DNA of 64,000 nt from JBHYGK01 sp051859045 (GCA_051859045.1 JBHYGK010000034.1:100165-164164); one strand, 5' to 3'; counted from the first letter of the stretch, positions 35,984 to 48,533 are shown. The notes: generated by a model not told the origin, from the sequence alone. Translations and numbers: made by a program.

Positions 35984-37024
35984 ATGTACGGACTCGCCCG
36001 CCCCTTCCTGTTCGGCCTCGACGCCGAGGCCGCGCACGGCGCCGGCCTGCGCGCGATCGAGCTGGCCTACCGCAGCGGGCTCAACCCGCTGCTGGCCCGC
36101 GCGCCCAAGCCGCTGCTGACCAAGGCCTTCGGGCTGAGCTTCCCCAATCCGGTCGGCCTGGCCGCGGGCATGGACAAGGACGGCGCGCACATCGACGCGC
36201 TGTTCTCGCTGGGCTTCGGCTTCGTCGAGATCGGCACCACCACGCCTCGGCCGCAGGAGGGCAATCCCAAGCCGCGGATGTTCCGGCTGCGCCAGCACGA
36301 GGCGGTGATCAACCGCCTCGGCTTCAACAACCTCGGCGTCGACGCGCTGGTGCGCAACGTCGAGCGCGCCCGGCGCACCGGCCCGGGCCTGCTGGGCATC
36401 AACATCGGCAAGAACCGCGACACCCCCAACGAGCAGGCCGCCGACGACTACCTGCACTGCCTGGAGCGCGTCTACGCGCTGGCCGACTACGTCACCATCA
36501 ACATCTCCTCGCCCAACACCCAGGGGCTGCGCGACCTGCAGCAGGAGGACGCCCTGTGGCGGCTGGTGTGCACGCTGCGCGAGCGCCAGGAGGACCTGGC
36601 CGCCCAGCACGGCCACCGCACGCCGATGCTGCTGAAGATCGCGCCCGACCTGGCCGAGCCCGAGATCGACTCGATCGCCGAGGTGCTCAACAAGGCCCGC
36701 GTGGACGGCGCGATCGCCACCAACACCACGATCGACCGCTTCGCCGTCGAGGGCCACGCGCATGCGGGCGAGGCCGGCGGGCTGTCGGGCCGGCCGCTGT
36801 ACGGCAAGTCCACCGCGGTGCTGCGGCGCCTGCGCGCGCGGCTCGACGACCGCGTGGCCCTGGTCGGCGTCGGCGGCATCCTCAGCGGCGCCGACGCCGC
36901 GGGCAAGGTCGCCGCCGGCGCCCAGCTGGTGCAGATGTACACCGGCCTGGTCTACCGCGGCCCGGGCCTGATCGCCGAGAGCGTCGACGCGATCCGCCGG
37001 CGCCGGGAGCACCGCTCCGGATGA
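35984..37024 (+). CDS. pyrD: Dihydroorotate dehydrogenase, quinone-type (class 2)
   Basis: 346 residues. N-terminal membrane-associating helices (MYGLARPFLFGLDAEAAHG), FMN-binding NPVGLAAGMDKDG, EIGTTTPRPQEGNPKPR, catalytic-Ser segment NISSPNTQGLR and C-terminal GVGGILSGADA. Donates electrons to ubiquinone at the inner membrane; fourth step of pyrimidine synthesis. Overlaps murB by ATGA. Confidence 0.97.
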   Translation: MYGLARPFLFGLDAEAAHGAGLRAIELAYRSGLNPLLARAPKPLLTKAFGLSFPNPVGLAAGMDKDGAHIDALFSLGFGFVEIGTTTPRPQEGNPKPRMFRLRQHEAVINRLGFNNLGVDALVRNVERARRTGPGLLGINIGKNRDTPNEQAADDYLHCLERVYALADYVTINISSPNTQGLRDLQQEDALWRLVCTLRERQEDLAAQHGHRTPMLLKIAPDLAEPEIDSIAEVLNKARVDGAIATNTTIDRFAVEGHAHAGEAGGLSGRPLYGKSTAVLRRLRARLDDRVALVGVGGILSGADAAGKVAAGAQLVQMYTGLVYRGPGLIAESVDAIRRRREHRSG

Positions 37025-38082
37025 GCGGCTACCGCCTGGCCGAGCGGGTCGCGCTCGGCGGCCGCACCACCTTCGGCGTCGCCGCCACCGCCGCGATGTA
37101 CGCCGAGGTGCGCGACCTGGCCGCCCTGCCCGAGCTGTTCGGCTACGCGATGCTGCGCGAGGGCGAGGTGCTGGTGCTCGGCGGCGGCAGCAACCTGCTG
37201 TTCGCCGGCGACCCGCCGGGCGTCGTCGTGGGCCTCGCGCCGCGCGGCGTGGCCCTGCTCGAGGACGACGGCGACACCGCGGTGGTGCGCGCCGAAGCCG
37301 GCCTGCCCTGGAACGAGCTGGTGGGCTGGACGCTGGGCCGGGGCCTGGTGGGCCTGGAGAACCTGGTGTCGATCCCCGGCAGTACGGGAGCCTCGCCGAT
37401 CCAGAACATCGGCGCCTACGGCCGCGAGGTCGGCGAGTTCGTCGAGGCGGTGGAGGTGTTCGACCGCCAGGCGCTGGCCTTCGCGACGCTCGACCGCGCG
37501 GCCTGCGCGTTCGGCTACCGCGACTCGGTGTTCAAGCGCCAGCCCGGGCGCTGGCTGGTGACCGCGGTCCGGCTGCGGCTGTCGCGCCGGGGCGCGCCGC
37601 GGATGGACTACGCCGGCGTGCACGAGGAGCTCGCGGCGCTGGGCATCGCCCCCGGCGAGGTGCGCGCGGTGCACGTGGCCGAGGCCATCGCCCGGATCCG
37701 CGCGCGCAAGCTGCCCGATCCCGCGGTGCTGGGCAACGCCGGCAGCTTCTTCAAGAACCCCGTCGTGGCCGAGGCCGAGGCGCAGGCCCTGCGCGACGCG
37801 CATCCGGGCCTGCCGGCGCATCCGGCCGGCGACGGCCGGGCCAAGCTCTCGGCCGGCTGGCTGATCGAGGCCGCCGGCTTCAAGGGCGTGCGCGACGGCG
37901 ACGCCGGCGTGGCGGCCCAGCACGCGCTGGTGCTGGTGAACCACGGCCGCGCCACCGGCGCGCAGCTGCTGGCGCTGGCGGTGCGGATCTCCGAGGGCGT
38001 GCACGCGCGCTTCGGCGTGTGGCTGGAGCCCGAGCCGCTGATCATCGGCGCGCGCTTCCCTTCCGGCCCCGGCGGGCCCTGA
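37021..38082 (+). CDS. murB: UDP-N-acetylenolpyruvoylglucosamine reductase
   Basis: 353 residues, FAD enzyme making UDP-N-acetylmuramate for peptidoglycan. FAD motifs LGGGSNLLF and SIPGSTGASPIQNIGAYGRE, active-site YRDSVFK and GNAGSFFKNP near the middle, and a C-terminal domain with RAKLSAGWLIEAAGFKG. Long type I form. Starts in the pyrD stop (ATGA); eamA begins 4 bp after its stop. Confidence 0.97.
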   Translation: MSGYRLAERVALGGRTTFGVAATAAMYAEVRDLAALPELFGYAMLREGEVLVLGGGSNLLFAGDPPGVVVGLAPRGVALLEDDGDTAVVRAEAGLPWNELVGWTLGRGLVGLENLVSIPGSTGASPIQNIGAYGREVGEFVEAVEVFDRQALAFATLDRAACAFGYRDSVFKRQPGRWLVTAVRLRLSRRGAPRMDYAGVHEELAALGIAPGEVRAVHVAEAIARIRARKLPDPAVLGNAGSFFKNPVVAEAEAQALRDAHPGLPAHPAGDGRAKLSAGWLIEAAGFKGVRDGDAGVAAQHALVLVNHGRATGAQLLALAVRISEGVHARFGVWLEPEPLIIGARFPSGPGGP

Positions 38083-38086
38083 GCGG

Positions 38087-39037
38087 ATGGCCGCCGACGC
38101 GCCGCCGCCGGTGCTCCCCGCCCGCGACCCGGGCGGCGACGCGCACCGCGCGATCTGGGTGGCGGTGGCGTGGATGGCGGCCAGCACGGTGTTCTTCGGC
38201 CTGATGGCGGTGAGCATCCGGCTGGCCTCGAGCGAGCTGCATCCCTTCGAGATCGCGTTCTTCCGCAACCTCTTCGGCGCGCTGTTCGCGCTGCCGCTGC
38301 TGCTCAAGCACGGCCCCTCGCTGCTGCGCACCGACAAGCTGCCGCTGTACATCACCCGCTGCGCGATCGGCATGGTCTCGATGCTGGCGGGCTTCTGGGC
38401 GATCGTGAACCTGCCGCTGGCGCAGGCGATCTCGCTGAGCTACTCCACGCCGCTGTTCGTGACCATCGGCGCGGTGCTGGTGCTGGGCGAGGTGGTGCGC
38501 GCGCGGCGCTGGACGGCGGTGGCGATCGGCTTCCTGGGCGTGCTGGTGATCGTGCGGCCGTTCGGCGAGGCCTTCACCGCCGGCGCGCTGGTGGCGCTGC
38601 TGGCGGCGGCGATGAGCGGCTCGGTGGCGATCAGCATCAAGTTCCTCTCGCGCACCGAGAAGCCCGACGCGATCGTGCTGATGACCACCCTGCTGTGGGT
38701 GCCGATGTCGCTGCTGCCGGCGCTGTGGGTGTGGGTGACGCCGACCGGCTGGACCTGGCTGTGGATCGTGCTGGCCGGCGCGCTGGGCACCGGCGGGCAC
38801 ATGTGCTGGACGCGCGCGCTCAAGCTCGGCGACGCCTCGATGCTGACCCCGATCAGCTTCCTGCAGATGCCGCTGGTGGCGGCGCTGGCGTGGTGGCTGT
38901 TCGACGAGGGCCTCGATGCGTGGACGCTGGCGGGGGCGAGCATCATCTTCGGCGCCAACGCCTACATCGCCCACCGCGAGGCCACCCTCGCCCGCCGCGC
39001 GGCCGCGCCGCCGGCGAGCCAGCCGCCCGTCCGCTAG
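38087..39037 (+). CDS. EamA/DMT-family transporter
   Basis: 316 residues with about ten hydrophobic segments in two EamA halves. The first half has STVFFGLMAVSIRLAS, EIAFFRNLFGALFALPLLL and YSTPLFVTIGAVLVLGE; the second has GALVALLAAAMSGSVAISIKF, LGDASMLTPISFLQMPLVA and WLFDEGLDAWTLAGASIIF. Probably exports a small metabolite; substrate unknown. It follows murB by 4 bp and converges on the kinase gene with 11 bp between. Confidence 0.88.
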   Translation: MAADAPPPVLPARDPGGDAHRAIWVAVAWMAASTVFFGLMAVSIRLASSELHPFEIAFFRNLFGALFALPLLLKHGPSLLRTDKLPLYITRCAIGMVSMLAGFWAIVNLPLAQAISLSYSTPLFVTIGAVLVLGEVVRARRWTAVAIGFLGVLVIVRPFGEAFTAGALVALLAAAMSGSVAISIKFLSRTEKPDAIVLMTTLLWVPMSLLPALWVWVTPTGWTWLWIVLAGALGTGGHMCWTRALKLGDASMLTPISFLQMPLVAALAWWLFDEGLDAWTLAGASIIFGANAYIAHREATLARRAAAPPASQPPVR

Positions 39038-39048
39038 CTGCCCGTCCG

Positions 39049-41772
<2,724 letters not shown>

Positions 41773-41862
41773 GGCTCGTCTCCCCGGCACTCCCTGCGCC
41801 GCCGGTCGAAGCCTAGCCCAGCCCGGGCCCGCGGACACGTCCGCTCGGCCGCCGGGTGTGGC

Positions 41863-41868
41863 TACACT
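41863..41868 (+). promoter_or_regulatory. Possible -10 for the FHA-GGDEF gene
   Basis: TACACT within GTGGCTACACTCGG, 25 bp before the start codon, the same GCTACACT seen before cysS. No convincing -35. Confidence 0.35.
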
Positions 41869-41893
41869 CGGGTGCCCCGCCGGCCGAGCCCGC

Positions 41894-42790
41894 ATGTCCA
41901 CCCACGACTCCTCGACCACCCAGCGCACCCTGCTCAGCCCCGGCCCGGACGGCCCGGGGCCGACGCCGGCCTGCCTGGTGGTGATCCACGGCGAGGGCCT
42001 GGGGCGGCGCGTGGACGTGGACGCCGCGCCGGTGGTCGTGGGGCGCGCGCCCGACGTCGACCTGCAGCTGCCGCACGCCAGCGTCTCGCGCCGGCACTGC
42101 GAGGTCCGCCGCGACGGCGCGCGCTTCGTGCTGCGCGACCTCGGCAGCACCAACGGCACCCGCCTCAACGAGCAGCCCGTCGACGAGGCCGCGCTGGCCG
42201 ACGGCGACCACGTCACCGTCGGCGAGGTGATCCTGAAGTTCATCGGCCAGGCCAGCGTCGAGGCGCGCTACCACGAGGAGGTCTACGCGCTGGCCACGAT
42301 CGACCCGCTGAGCGGGCTGTGCAACCGCCGCCACTTCCTCGAGCTGGTGGACAAGGAGCTGGCCCGCGCCCGCCGCCACGAGCGCCAGCCGGTGCTGTGC
42401 ATGCTCGACGTCGACCTGTTCAAGCACGTCAACGACACCCACGGCCACATCGCCGGCGACGGCGTGCTGCGCCGGATCGCCGAGCTGCTGCGCCAGCAGG
42501 TCCGGCGCGACGAGCTGGCGGCGCGGATCGGCGGCGAGGAGTTCGCGGTGTTCTTCCCCGAGGCCAGCCTGGAGGAGGCCCAGGCCTTCGCCGAGCGGCT
42601 GCGCGCCGCGGTCGAGGCCGAGCCCTTCGCCCCGGGCGGGGTGCCGACCCGGATCACGATCAGCCTCGGCCTGGCCGCGGCCGGTGCCGGCCGCGAAGGG
42701 CGTTCCGACCTGATGCACGCCGCCGACCAGGCCCTGTACCGGGCCAAGGACGCCGGCCGCAACCGCTGCTGCAGCGCCCCGCCGCCCTGA
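41894..42790 (+). CDS. FHA-domain diguanylate cyclase
   Basis: 298 residues. A Thr/Ser-rich N-terminus (STTQRTLL at 7-14) precedes an FHA domain (about 28-117) with key residues in GRAPDVD (Gly50, Arg51), SVSRRH and GSTNGTRLN (Asn87). A GGDEF domain (about 130-295) reads GGEEF at 213-217, which is active-type. The inhibitory RxxD site is not canonical (RRDE). Makes c-di-GMP, perhaps gated by phosphothreonine binding. Beside a Ser/Thr kinase gene and 32 bp upstream of a GGDEF-EAL gene. Confidence 0.92.
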   Translation: MSTHDSSTTQRTLLSPGPDGPGPTPACLVVIHGEGLGRRVDVDAAPVVVGRAPDVDLQLPHASVSRRHCEVRRDGARFVLRDLGSTNGTRLNEQPVDEAALADGDHVTVGEVILKFIGQASVEARYHEEVYALATIDPLSGLCNRRHFLELVDKELARARRHERQPVLCMLDVDLFKHVNDTHGHIAGDGVLRRIAELLRQQVRRDELAARIGGEEFAVFFPEASLEEAQAFAERLRAAVEAEPFAPGGVPTRITISLGLAAAGAGREGRSDLMHAADQALYRAKDAGRNRCCSAPPP

Positions 42791-42822
42791 GCCCCCGCTC
42801 CCCGGAGTCCACGGACCGACCG

Positions 42823-44967
42823 ATGCCCGGATCCCCGTCGCCGACGACCGACCCCGCGGTGCTCGCGCGCCTGCTGGGCGAGCACGACCGGCGCTTCCGC
42901 GAGCTGTTCGAGCGCATCGAGCAGATCGCGGTGCAGGGCTACGACCGCCAGCACCGGGTGATCTTCTGGAACGAGGCCAGCACCCGGCTGTACGGCTGGA
43001 CCCGCGAGGAAGCCATGGGCCGCCGGCTGGAGGAGCTGATCATCCCGCCGCCCGCGCGCGAGGCGGTGGCCGCCGGCATCGACGCCTGGGCCGCCGGCGG
43101 GCCGCCGATCCCGGCCGCGGCGCTGGCGCTGCAGCACCGCGACGGCCACGCGGTGCACGTGTATTCCAGCCACACCATGCAGCGCAACGCCGACGGCGAA
43201 CCCGAGATGTACTGCGTCGACATCGACCTCGGCGAGCGCATGCGGATGGAGGCCGCGCTGCGCGACAGCGAGCACCGGCTGTCGATGGTGCTCACGGTCA
43301 CCGGCGAGGGCGTCTGGGACCTCGACCTCGCGACCGGCATCGCCCACCACAACGCGCGCTGGGCCGAGCTGCTGGGCCTGGATCCCGCGTCCACCACCCA
43401 CACCCAGGCCGACTTCGAGCGCCACTTGCACCCCGCGGACCGCGCGGCGGTCGAGGCCCGGGTGGCGGCCTGCCTCGCCGGCCACGGCCAGTTCCACAGC
43501 GAGCACCGGATGCTGCACGCCGACGGCCGCGAGCTGTGGGTCGAGGACCGCGGCGACGTCGTCGAGCGCGACGCCGACGGCCGCCCGCTGCGCATGCTCG
43601 GCGCGATGGGCGACATCACCGCGCGCAAGCACGCCGAGCGCGCGGTGCACCAGCTGGCCTACTTCGACGCGCTCACCGGCCTGCCCAACCGCCGCCTGCT
43701 GCTCGACCGCCTGGGCCAGGCCCTGGCCGCGGCGCGCCGGCGCGGGGGCGTCGGCGCGGTGCTGCACCTCGACCTCGACGACTTCAAGACCATCAACGAC
43801 GCCCGCGGCCACGCCCAGGGCGACGCGGTGCTGGCCGAGGTCGCGCGCCGGCTGGCCGCGGTGCTCGACGGGGGCGACACGCTGGCGCGCGTCGGCGGCG
43901 ACGAGTTCGTGGTGGTGCTGGCGATCGCCGGCGACGGGCGCGAGGCCGCGCTGGCCGCGGTGGCGGCGCTGGCCGCGCGGCTGCAGGCCGCGCTCGAGGC
44001 GCCCTGCGAGGTCGACGGCGAGGCCGTGCGCACGGCCGCCACCCTCGGCATCACGCTGTTCCCCGACGGCGAGCAGGACGCCGAGGACCTGCTGCGCGAG
44101 GCGGGCACCGCGATGGACCGCGCCAAGCAGGCGGGCAACGGGCAGGTGGCCTACTACGCCAGCACCATGCGCGACGCGCTGCACGAGCGCCTGGCGCTGG
44201 AGCGCGACCTGCGCGAGGCGCTCGACGGCGACGGGCTCGAGGCCTGGGTGCAGCCGCAGGTCGACGCGGCCGGCCGCTGCGTCGGCGGCGAGCTGCTGCT
44301 GCGCTGGACCCATGCCGCGCGCGGCGCCGTGCCGCCCTCGGTCTTCATCCCGGTCGCCGAGCGCTCCAGCCTGATCCTCGCGCTGGGCGACGTGGTGCTG
44401 CGCGCCGGCTGCGCCACCCTGCTCGCGCTGCAGCGCGCCGGCCACGCGCTGACGGTGTCGGTCAACGTCAGCCCGCGCCAGTTCCGCCAGGCCGACTTCG
44501 TGCAGCGGGTGCGCGCCGCGCTCGCCGACAGCGGCGCGCGGCCCGACGGCCTGGTGCTGGAGGTCACCGAGAACCTGCTGATCGAGGACCTCGAGCAGAC
44601 CATCGAGCGCATGGGCGAGCTGGCCGCGCTGGGCGTGCGCTTCGCGATCGACGACTTCGGCACCGGCTATTCCAGCCTGGCCTACCTGCGCCGGCTGCCG
44701 CTGTACGAGCTCAAGATCGACCAGGCCTTCGTGCAGTCCGCGCCGCGCGACCCCAACGACGGCGCGATCGTGCGCCTGATCCTGTCGATGGCGCGCAGCC
44801 TCGGCCTGCGCGTGGTGGCCGAGGGCGTCGAGACCCCCGCCCAGGCGGCGTTCCTGGTCGAGCACGGCTGCGAGTGCATGCAGGGCTACCTGTTCGCGCG
44901 GCCGATGCCGCTGGCGGCGTGGTTCGCCCGGCTCGCGGACGCACCCGGCGCGGCGCCGGCCGCCTAG
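42823..44967 (+). CDS. PAS-PAS-GGDEF-EAL protein
   Basis: 714 residues, no membrane segment. PAS (about 25-135, VIFWNEASTRLYGWTREEAMGR), a second PAS with PAC (about 145-270), GGDEF (active motif GGDEF at 358-362, no RxxD inhibitory site), EAL (about 455-700). The EAL signature reads ELLLRW, keeping Glu but not Ala; NVSPRQF, EVTENLLIED, DDFGTGYSSL and AEGVETPAQ are intact, so phosphodiesterase activity is plausible. Probably a bifunctional c-di-GMP enzyme sensing a small ligand. Its stop codon overlaps the stop of the eptA-like gene. Confidence 0.92.
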   Translation: MPGSPSPTTDPAVLARLLGEHDRRFRELFERIEQIAVQGYDRQHRVIFWNEASTRLYGWTREEAMGRRLEELIIPPPAREAVAAGIDAWAAGGPPIPAAALALQHRDGHAVHVYSSHTMQRNADGEPEMYCVDIDLGERMRMEAALRDSEHRLSMVLTVTGEGVWDLDLATGIAHHNARWAELLGLDPASTTHTQADFERHLHPADRAAVEARVAACLAGHGQFHSEHRMLHADGRELWVEDRGDVVERDADGRPLRMLGAMGDITARKHAERAVHQLAYFDALTGLPNRRLLLDRLGQALAAARRRGGVGAVLHLDLDDFKTINDARGHAQGDAVLAEVARRLAAVLDGGDTLARVGGDEFVVVLAIAGDGREAALAAVAALAARLQAALEAPCEVDGEAVRTAATLGITLFPDGEQDAEDLLREAGTAMDRAKQAGNGQVAYYASTMRDALHERLALERDLREALDGDGLEAWVQPQVDAAGRCVGGELLLRWTHAARGAVPPSVFIPVAERSSLILALGDVVLRAGCATLLALQRAGHALTVSVNVSPRQFRQADFVQRVRAALADSGARPDGLVLEVTENLLIEDLEQTIERMGELAALGVRFAIDDFGTGYSSLAYLRRLPLYELKIDQAFVQSAPRDPNDGAIVRLILSMARSLGLRVVAEGVETPAQAAFLVEHGCECMQGYLFARPMPLAAWFARLADAPGAAPAA

Positions 44968-46628
44968 CCGCCGGCGCAGGCCTGCACGAAGTCGCGCGCC
45001 GGGTCGCGCAGGCGGCTGCGCACGTCGAACACGCCCAGCACGCCGTGGAAGACCTCGCCATGGCTGGCCGGCGCGCGGGCCCGCGCGCGCAGGCAGGCCT
45101 CGTCGAGGCCGCGGGCGGCGTAGAACGCCCCGCTCGCCCAGAACGCCATCGGCACCCGGGTCTGGGTGGCCGGCGCGATCGCGTACGGCAGGCCGTGCAG
45201 GTACAGGCCGTCCTCGCCGAGCGACTCGCCGTGGTCGCTGACGTAGAGCAGCGCCGCGTCGTGGGAGTCGACGTCGCGGAGCAGCGCGATCGCGTCGGCC
45301 AGCAGGTGGTCGGTCTCGCGCAGGGCGTTGTCGTAGGCGTTCACCACCTCGGCCGGGGTGCAGGTGGCGAGGTCGAGCGCGCGGCACTCCGGCTGGTAGG
45401 GCGCGTCCCCCGGTGCATGCCGCAGGTGGTAGCCCGGGCCGTGGTTGCCCTGCTGGTGCAGCACCACCACCAGGTCGCCCGGCGCGGCGTCGATGCGCGC
45501 GCGCAGGCCGGTCAGCAGCACCCGGTCGAGGCAGCCGTCCGGACCGCACCAGTCCGGATCATCGCCACCCAGGAAGTCCTCGCGCGGCAGGCCGTCGCAG
45601 ACGCCCTTGCAGGTGGCCTGGTTGCTGCGCCAGAGCACCTGCACCCCGACCTCGTCGAGCAGGTGCAGCAGCGAGCGCGAGCGCCGCGGCGCGGCGCCGT
45701 CGCCGCCCTCGCCGCGCGCGAGCGGCGAGAACAGGCAGGGCACCGAGACCTCGGTGCTCGTGCCGCAGGCCTCGACGTCGTTGAACGCCACCGGGTCGAG
45801 CGCGGCCAGGCGCGGGGTGGTCTGGCGCGCGTAGCCCGCGAGGCCCCAGTTGGCCGCGCGCACGGTCTCGCCGAGCACGATCACCAGCACCCGCGGGCGC
45901 GCGCCGGGCGCGCGCGGGGCCAGCGACGCGTCCGGATCCAGCGACGGCGGCGGCACGCGCGGCTCGCGCAGCGCGTCCGCCAGCAGCCGCACGCCGCCCG
46001 CGACGAGGTTGCCCGGGGTCACCAGGTAGCGCAGCTCGCGGTGCTCGCGCAGCAGCGCGGCCACGCCGCCGTAGGCCGCGGCGAGGCCGCCGGCCGAGGC
46101 CAGCGCGGCCGCCAGCAGCAGCAGCGCGCGCGCGCCGAGCGCCCGCCGCCACGACCGCGGGCGCAGGCGCAGCCACAGCACGCCCAGCGCCGGCAGCCCG
46201 CCGGTGAGCCCGATCCAGCCCAGCGCGCCGGCCGTCACCAGCTCGCCGGCCTCGTGGGGATCGGTGCCCAGCACGTTGCGCAGCATCCCGGCATCGATGA
46301 CGGTCCCGTAATGGCGGGTGAAGTACGCGGCCGCGGCCGAGGCCAGCAGCACCAGCGCCAGCACCGGCCGGGTCGCGCGGCCGATCGCGACCGCGCCGAG
46401 CAGCAGCAGGTGCAGCCCGGTGACCGCGAGCGCCAGCGCGGCCAGGCGCCACGCGCCGCCCGGCGCCTCGGCCAGGCCCAGCGCGAGCAGGCGGGCGAAG
46501 AAGGGCTGGTTCGCGACCAGGGTCAGGTACAGCGCGACGGCGGCCAGCAGGGCCTCGGCGGGCACCGACGGGCGCCGGCCGAGGGCCTCGGCGGGACGCG
46601 ACGCGGGGAGGGACGGAACACTCGACAT
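44964..46628 (-). CDS. Phosphoethanolamine transferase, EptA-like
   Basis: 554 residues. Four or five N-terminal transmembrane helices (about 20-190) precede a periplasmic alkaline-phosphatase-fold domain. The nucleophile Thr is in VLGETVRAANWGLAGY, metal site in SDHGESLGEDGLYLHG, and multiple Cys pairs (EACGTSTEVSVPC, ATCKGVC, DWCGPDGC) resemble EptA/MCR disulfides. Predicted to add phosphoethanolamine to lipid A, lowering cationic-peptide binding. GTCGGA repeats lie 45-72 bp upstream. The neighbouring ArnT-like gene and two-component system support the role. Confidence 0.88.
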   Translation of the reverse strand: MSSVPSLPASRPAEALGRRPSVPAEALLAAVALYLTLVANQPFFARLLALGLAEAPGGAWRLAALALAVTGLHLLLLGAVAIGRATRPVLALVLLASAAAAYFTRHYGTVIDAGMLRNVLGTDPHEAGELVTAGALGWIGLTGGLPALGVLWLRLRPRSWRRALGARALLLLAAALASAGGLAAAYGGVAALLREHRELRYLVTPGNLVAGGVRLLADALREPRVPPPSLDPDASLAPRAPGARPRVLVIVLGETVRAANWGLAGYARQTTPRLAALDPVAFNDVEACGTSTEVSVPCLFSPLARGEGGDGAAPRRSRSLLHLLDEVGVQVLWRSNQATCKGVCDGLPREDFLGGDDPDWCGPDGCLDRVLLTGLRARIDAAPGDLVVVLHQQGNHGPGYHLRHAPGDAPYQPECRALDLATCTPAEVVNAYDNALRETDHLLADAIALLRDVDSHDAALLYVSDHGESLGEDGLYLHGLPYAIAPATQTRVPMAFWASGAFYAARGLDEACLRARARAPASHGEVFHGVLGVFDVRSRLRDPARDFVQACAGG

Positions 46629-46672
46629 CGGGCGACCCGGGGGAAGGACGCCTCCAGCCTCCGCGTCCGCGC

Positions 46673-46700
46673 GTCGGAGGTCGGTGCGGAAACCGTCGGA
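46673..46700. promoter_or_regulatory. GTCGGA repeats upstream of the eptA-like gene
   Basis: GTCGGA at 46673, GTCGGT at 46680 and GTCGGA at 46695; the outer two are 22 bp (two helical turns) apart. The same core occurs as an inverted repeat before the response-regulator gene. Possible binding site of that regulator. Confidence 0.35.
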
Positions 46701-46726
46701 GCCGCGTTAAGCCCGGGACGGGCGCG

Positions 46727-48481
46727 TCAGTCGGCGGCGTCCTCGGACGGCGCCCGCGAGGCGCCGGCGGGGCTGCGGCAGCCCGCGAGGCCGGCGTGCG
46801 GGCGCACGAGCACCCAGTCGCGCCGGTTGGCGCGCCCCAGCGCGACGCGCTGCGTCGCGTCGACGCAGGCCGGCACGTAGGCGGCATCGGCGAACAGCCA
46901 GCGCGGCGCGCCGTCCCCGCCCTCGCCCGCCCAGGCGGCCGCGGCGTCCCACTGCTCGGGCTTGGGCCGCTCGAAACCGAACTCCGCGACCGGCCCGCGC
47001 GCCTGCAGCAGGTGCTGCTCGCTCCAGGCCACCAGGCCCAGGGTCGCGTCGGGGCCGATCGCCTCGCGCGCCTGCGCCATCAGGCGCCGGCCGGAGCTCG
47101 AGGCGTCCAGCGCCGGCGCGATGCCCAGTCCGTAGGCGATCCACAGCAGCGCCGCGAACCCCACCGCCGCGCGGCCGCCCGCGCGCCGCCGCCAGGCCCA
47201 GGCCAGCAGGACCAGCGCGCCGAGGCCGACGGCGTACAGCGCGCCCAGCAGCCAGGCCAGTTCGCCCGCCGACAGCCCGCGCTCGGTGGCCGCGCGCATC
47301 ACCGCGCGCGCCTCGAGGCTGCCGCCGATCGCGATCGCGAGCGCCAGCACCGCCATCAGCACCAGCCAGCCGCGCAGCGCGCGCTGCACGCCGGTCCGCG
47401 CCAGCAGGCCGCCCAGCAGCGGCGCCGCGGCCAGCGCCAGCATCGGCAGCGCGGGGAAGATGTAGACCTCGCGCTTGCCCGCGCTGGCGCTGAAGAACGC
47501 CAGCACCAGCACGACCCAGCCCAGCAGCAGGGTCGTGGGCGCGTCGCCGCGCGTCAGGCGCCGCCACCAGGCCGGCAGCAGCCACGGCAGCAGCAGCGCC
47601 CCGGGCAGCCACAGCGTGGCCATCACCTCGAGGTAGTACCAGGCCGGCTGCACGTGGTGCCAGGCGTTGGCGTAGCGGGTCGCGGTCTGCTTGAACAGCA
47701 GCCCCTCGGCGTAGGCGTGCAGCGCGGGATCGTCGCTGGCCAGCACGGTGGCCAGCATCGGGCCCAGCCAGGCGCCCACGCCGGCCAGGAAGGCCAGCGG
47801 CAGCGCCCACCAGCGCCAGCCGCCGCCGGGCGGGGCCAGCGCCGGCAGCGCGCCGCGCCAGCGCAGCCACGCCCACGGCAGCAGCACCAGCAGCGGCAGG
47901 AAGCCCACGCCCTTGGTCACCGTGCCGATGCCCGCGGCCAGGCCGCCCAGCGCCAGCGCCCGCCAGTCCGGGCCCTGCAGCAGGTGGCGCAGCAGGCCCC
48001 ACATCGCCAGCGTCGTCCAGAACACCAGCAGCATGTCGATCTGCGCGCGCTTGGCCTGCAGGCCGAACTGCAGCACCGCGAACAGCGCCAGCGCGGCGAT
48101 GTCGCCGTGGCGCCGCGACCACAGCCGCGCGCCGAGGTCGCGCACCAGCCACAGCGTGCCGAGCGCGGCCAGCAGCGAGGGCAGCAGGAACGCCACCCGC
48201 AGCGAGCCGGTCAGCCACAGGGCCGCCGCCTGCAGCCACATGAACGGCGGCGGCTTGTGCGCGTAGAGCTCGCTCCCGCGGCGCGGGATCAGCCACTCGC
48301 CGGTCTCCACCATCGTGCGCGCCGCCAGCGCGAAGCGCGGTTCGTCCGCCGGCGAGGGATCGCGCAGCCCGAGCCCGGCCAGCAGCGCCAGCGCGACGAG
48401 CAGCCACGCCCATCCGGGCACGCCGGCGCGCGGCAGGCGGAACGGGCGGACGGACGGGCGGGCGGGGGCGGAAGGGGCCAT
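46727..48481 (-). CDS. GT39 / ArnT-like membrane glycosyltransferase
   Basis: 584 residues, about twelve transmembrane helices. The ArnT/PMT signature is present: ADEPRFALAARTMVETGEWLIPRRG (catalytic-type Asp in the first periplasmic loop), then YAHKPPPFMWLQAA. KREVYIFPALPMLALAAAP also fits. Uses an undecaprenyl-phosphate sugar to modify lipid A or another envelope molecule. The start chosen is MAPSAPARPS; an ATG 10 codons earlier (48511) is equally possible since neither has a clear ribosome site. Divergent from the response-regulator gene. Confidence 0.85.
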   Translation of the reverse strand: MAPSAPARPSVRPFRLPRAGVPGWAWLLVALALLAGLGLRDPSPADEPRFALAARTMVETGEWLIPRRGSELYAHKPPPFMWLQAAALWLTGSLRVAFLLPSLLAALGTLWLVRDLGARLWSRRHGDIAALALFAVLQFGLQAKRAQIDMLLVFWTTLAMWGLLRHLLQGPDWRALALGGLAAGIGTVTKGVGFLPLLVLLPWAWLRWRGALPALAPPGGGWRWWALPLAFLAGVGAWLGPMLATVLASDDPALHAYAEGLLFKQTATRYANAWHHVQPAWYYLEVMATLWLPGALLLPWLLPAWWRRLTRGDAPTTLLLGWVVLVLAFFSASAGKREVYIFPALPMLALAAAPLLGGLLARTGVQRALRGWLVLMAVLALAIAIGGSLEARAVMRAATERGLSAGELAWLLGALYAVGLGALVLLAWAWRRRAGGRAAVGFAALLWIAYGLGIAPALDASSSGRRLMAQAREAIGPDATLGLVAWSEQHLLQARGPVAEFGFERPKPEQWDAAAAWAGEGGDGAPRWLFADAAYVPACVDATQRVALGRANRRDWVLVRPHAGLAGCRSPAGASRAPSEDAAD

Positions 48482-48533
48482 GCGGGCTCGCGGGCGGGAC
48501 GGGCGGCGCATGATGCCGCAGCCGGCCGCCGCG

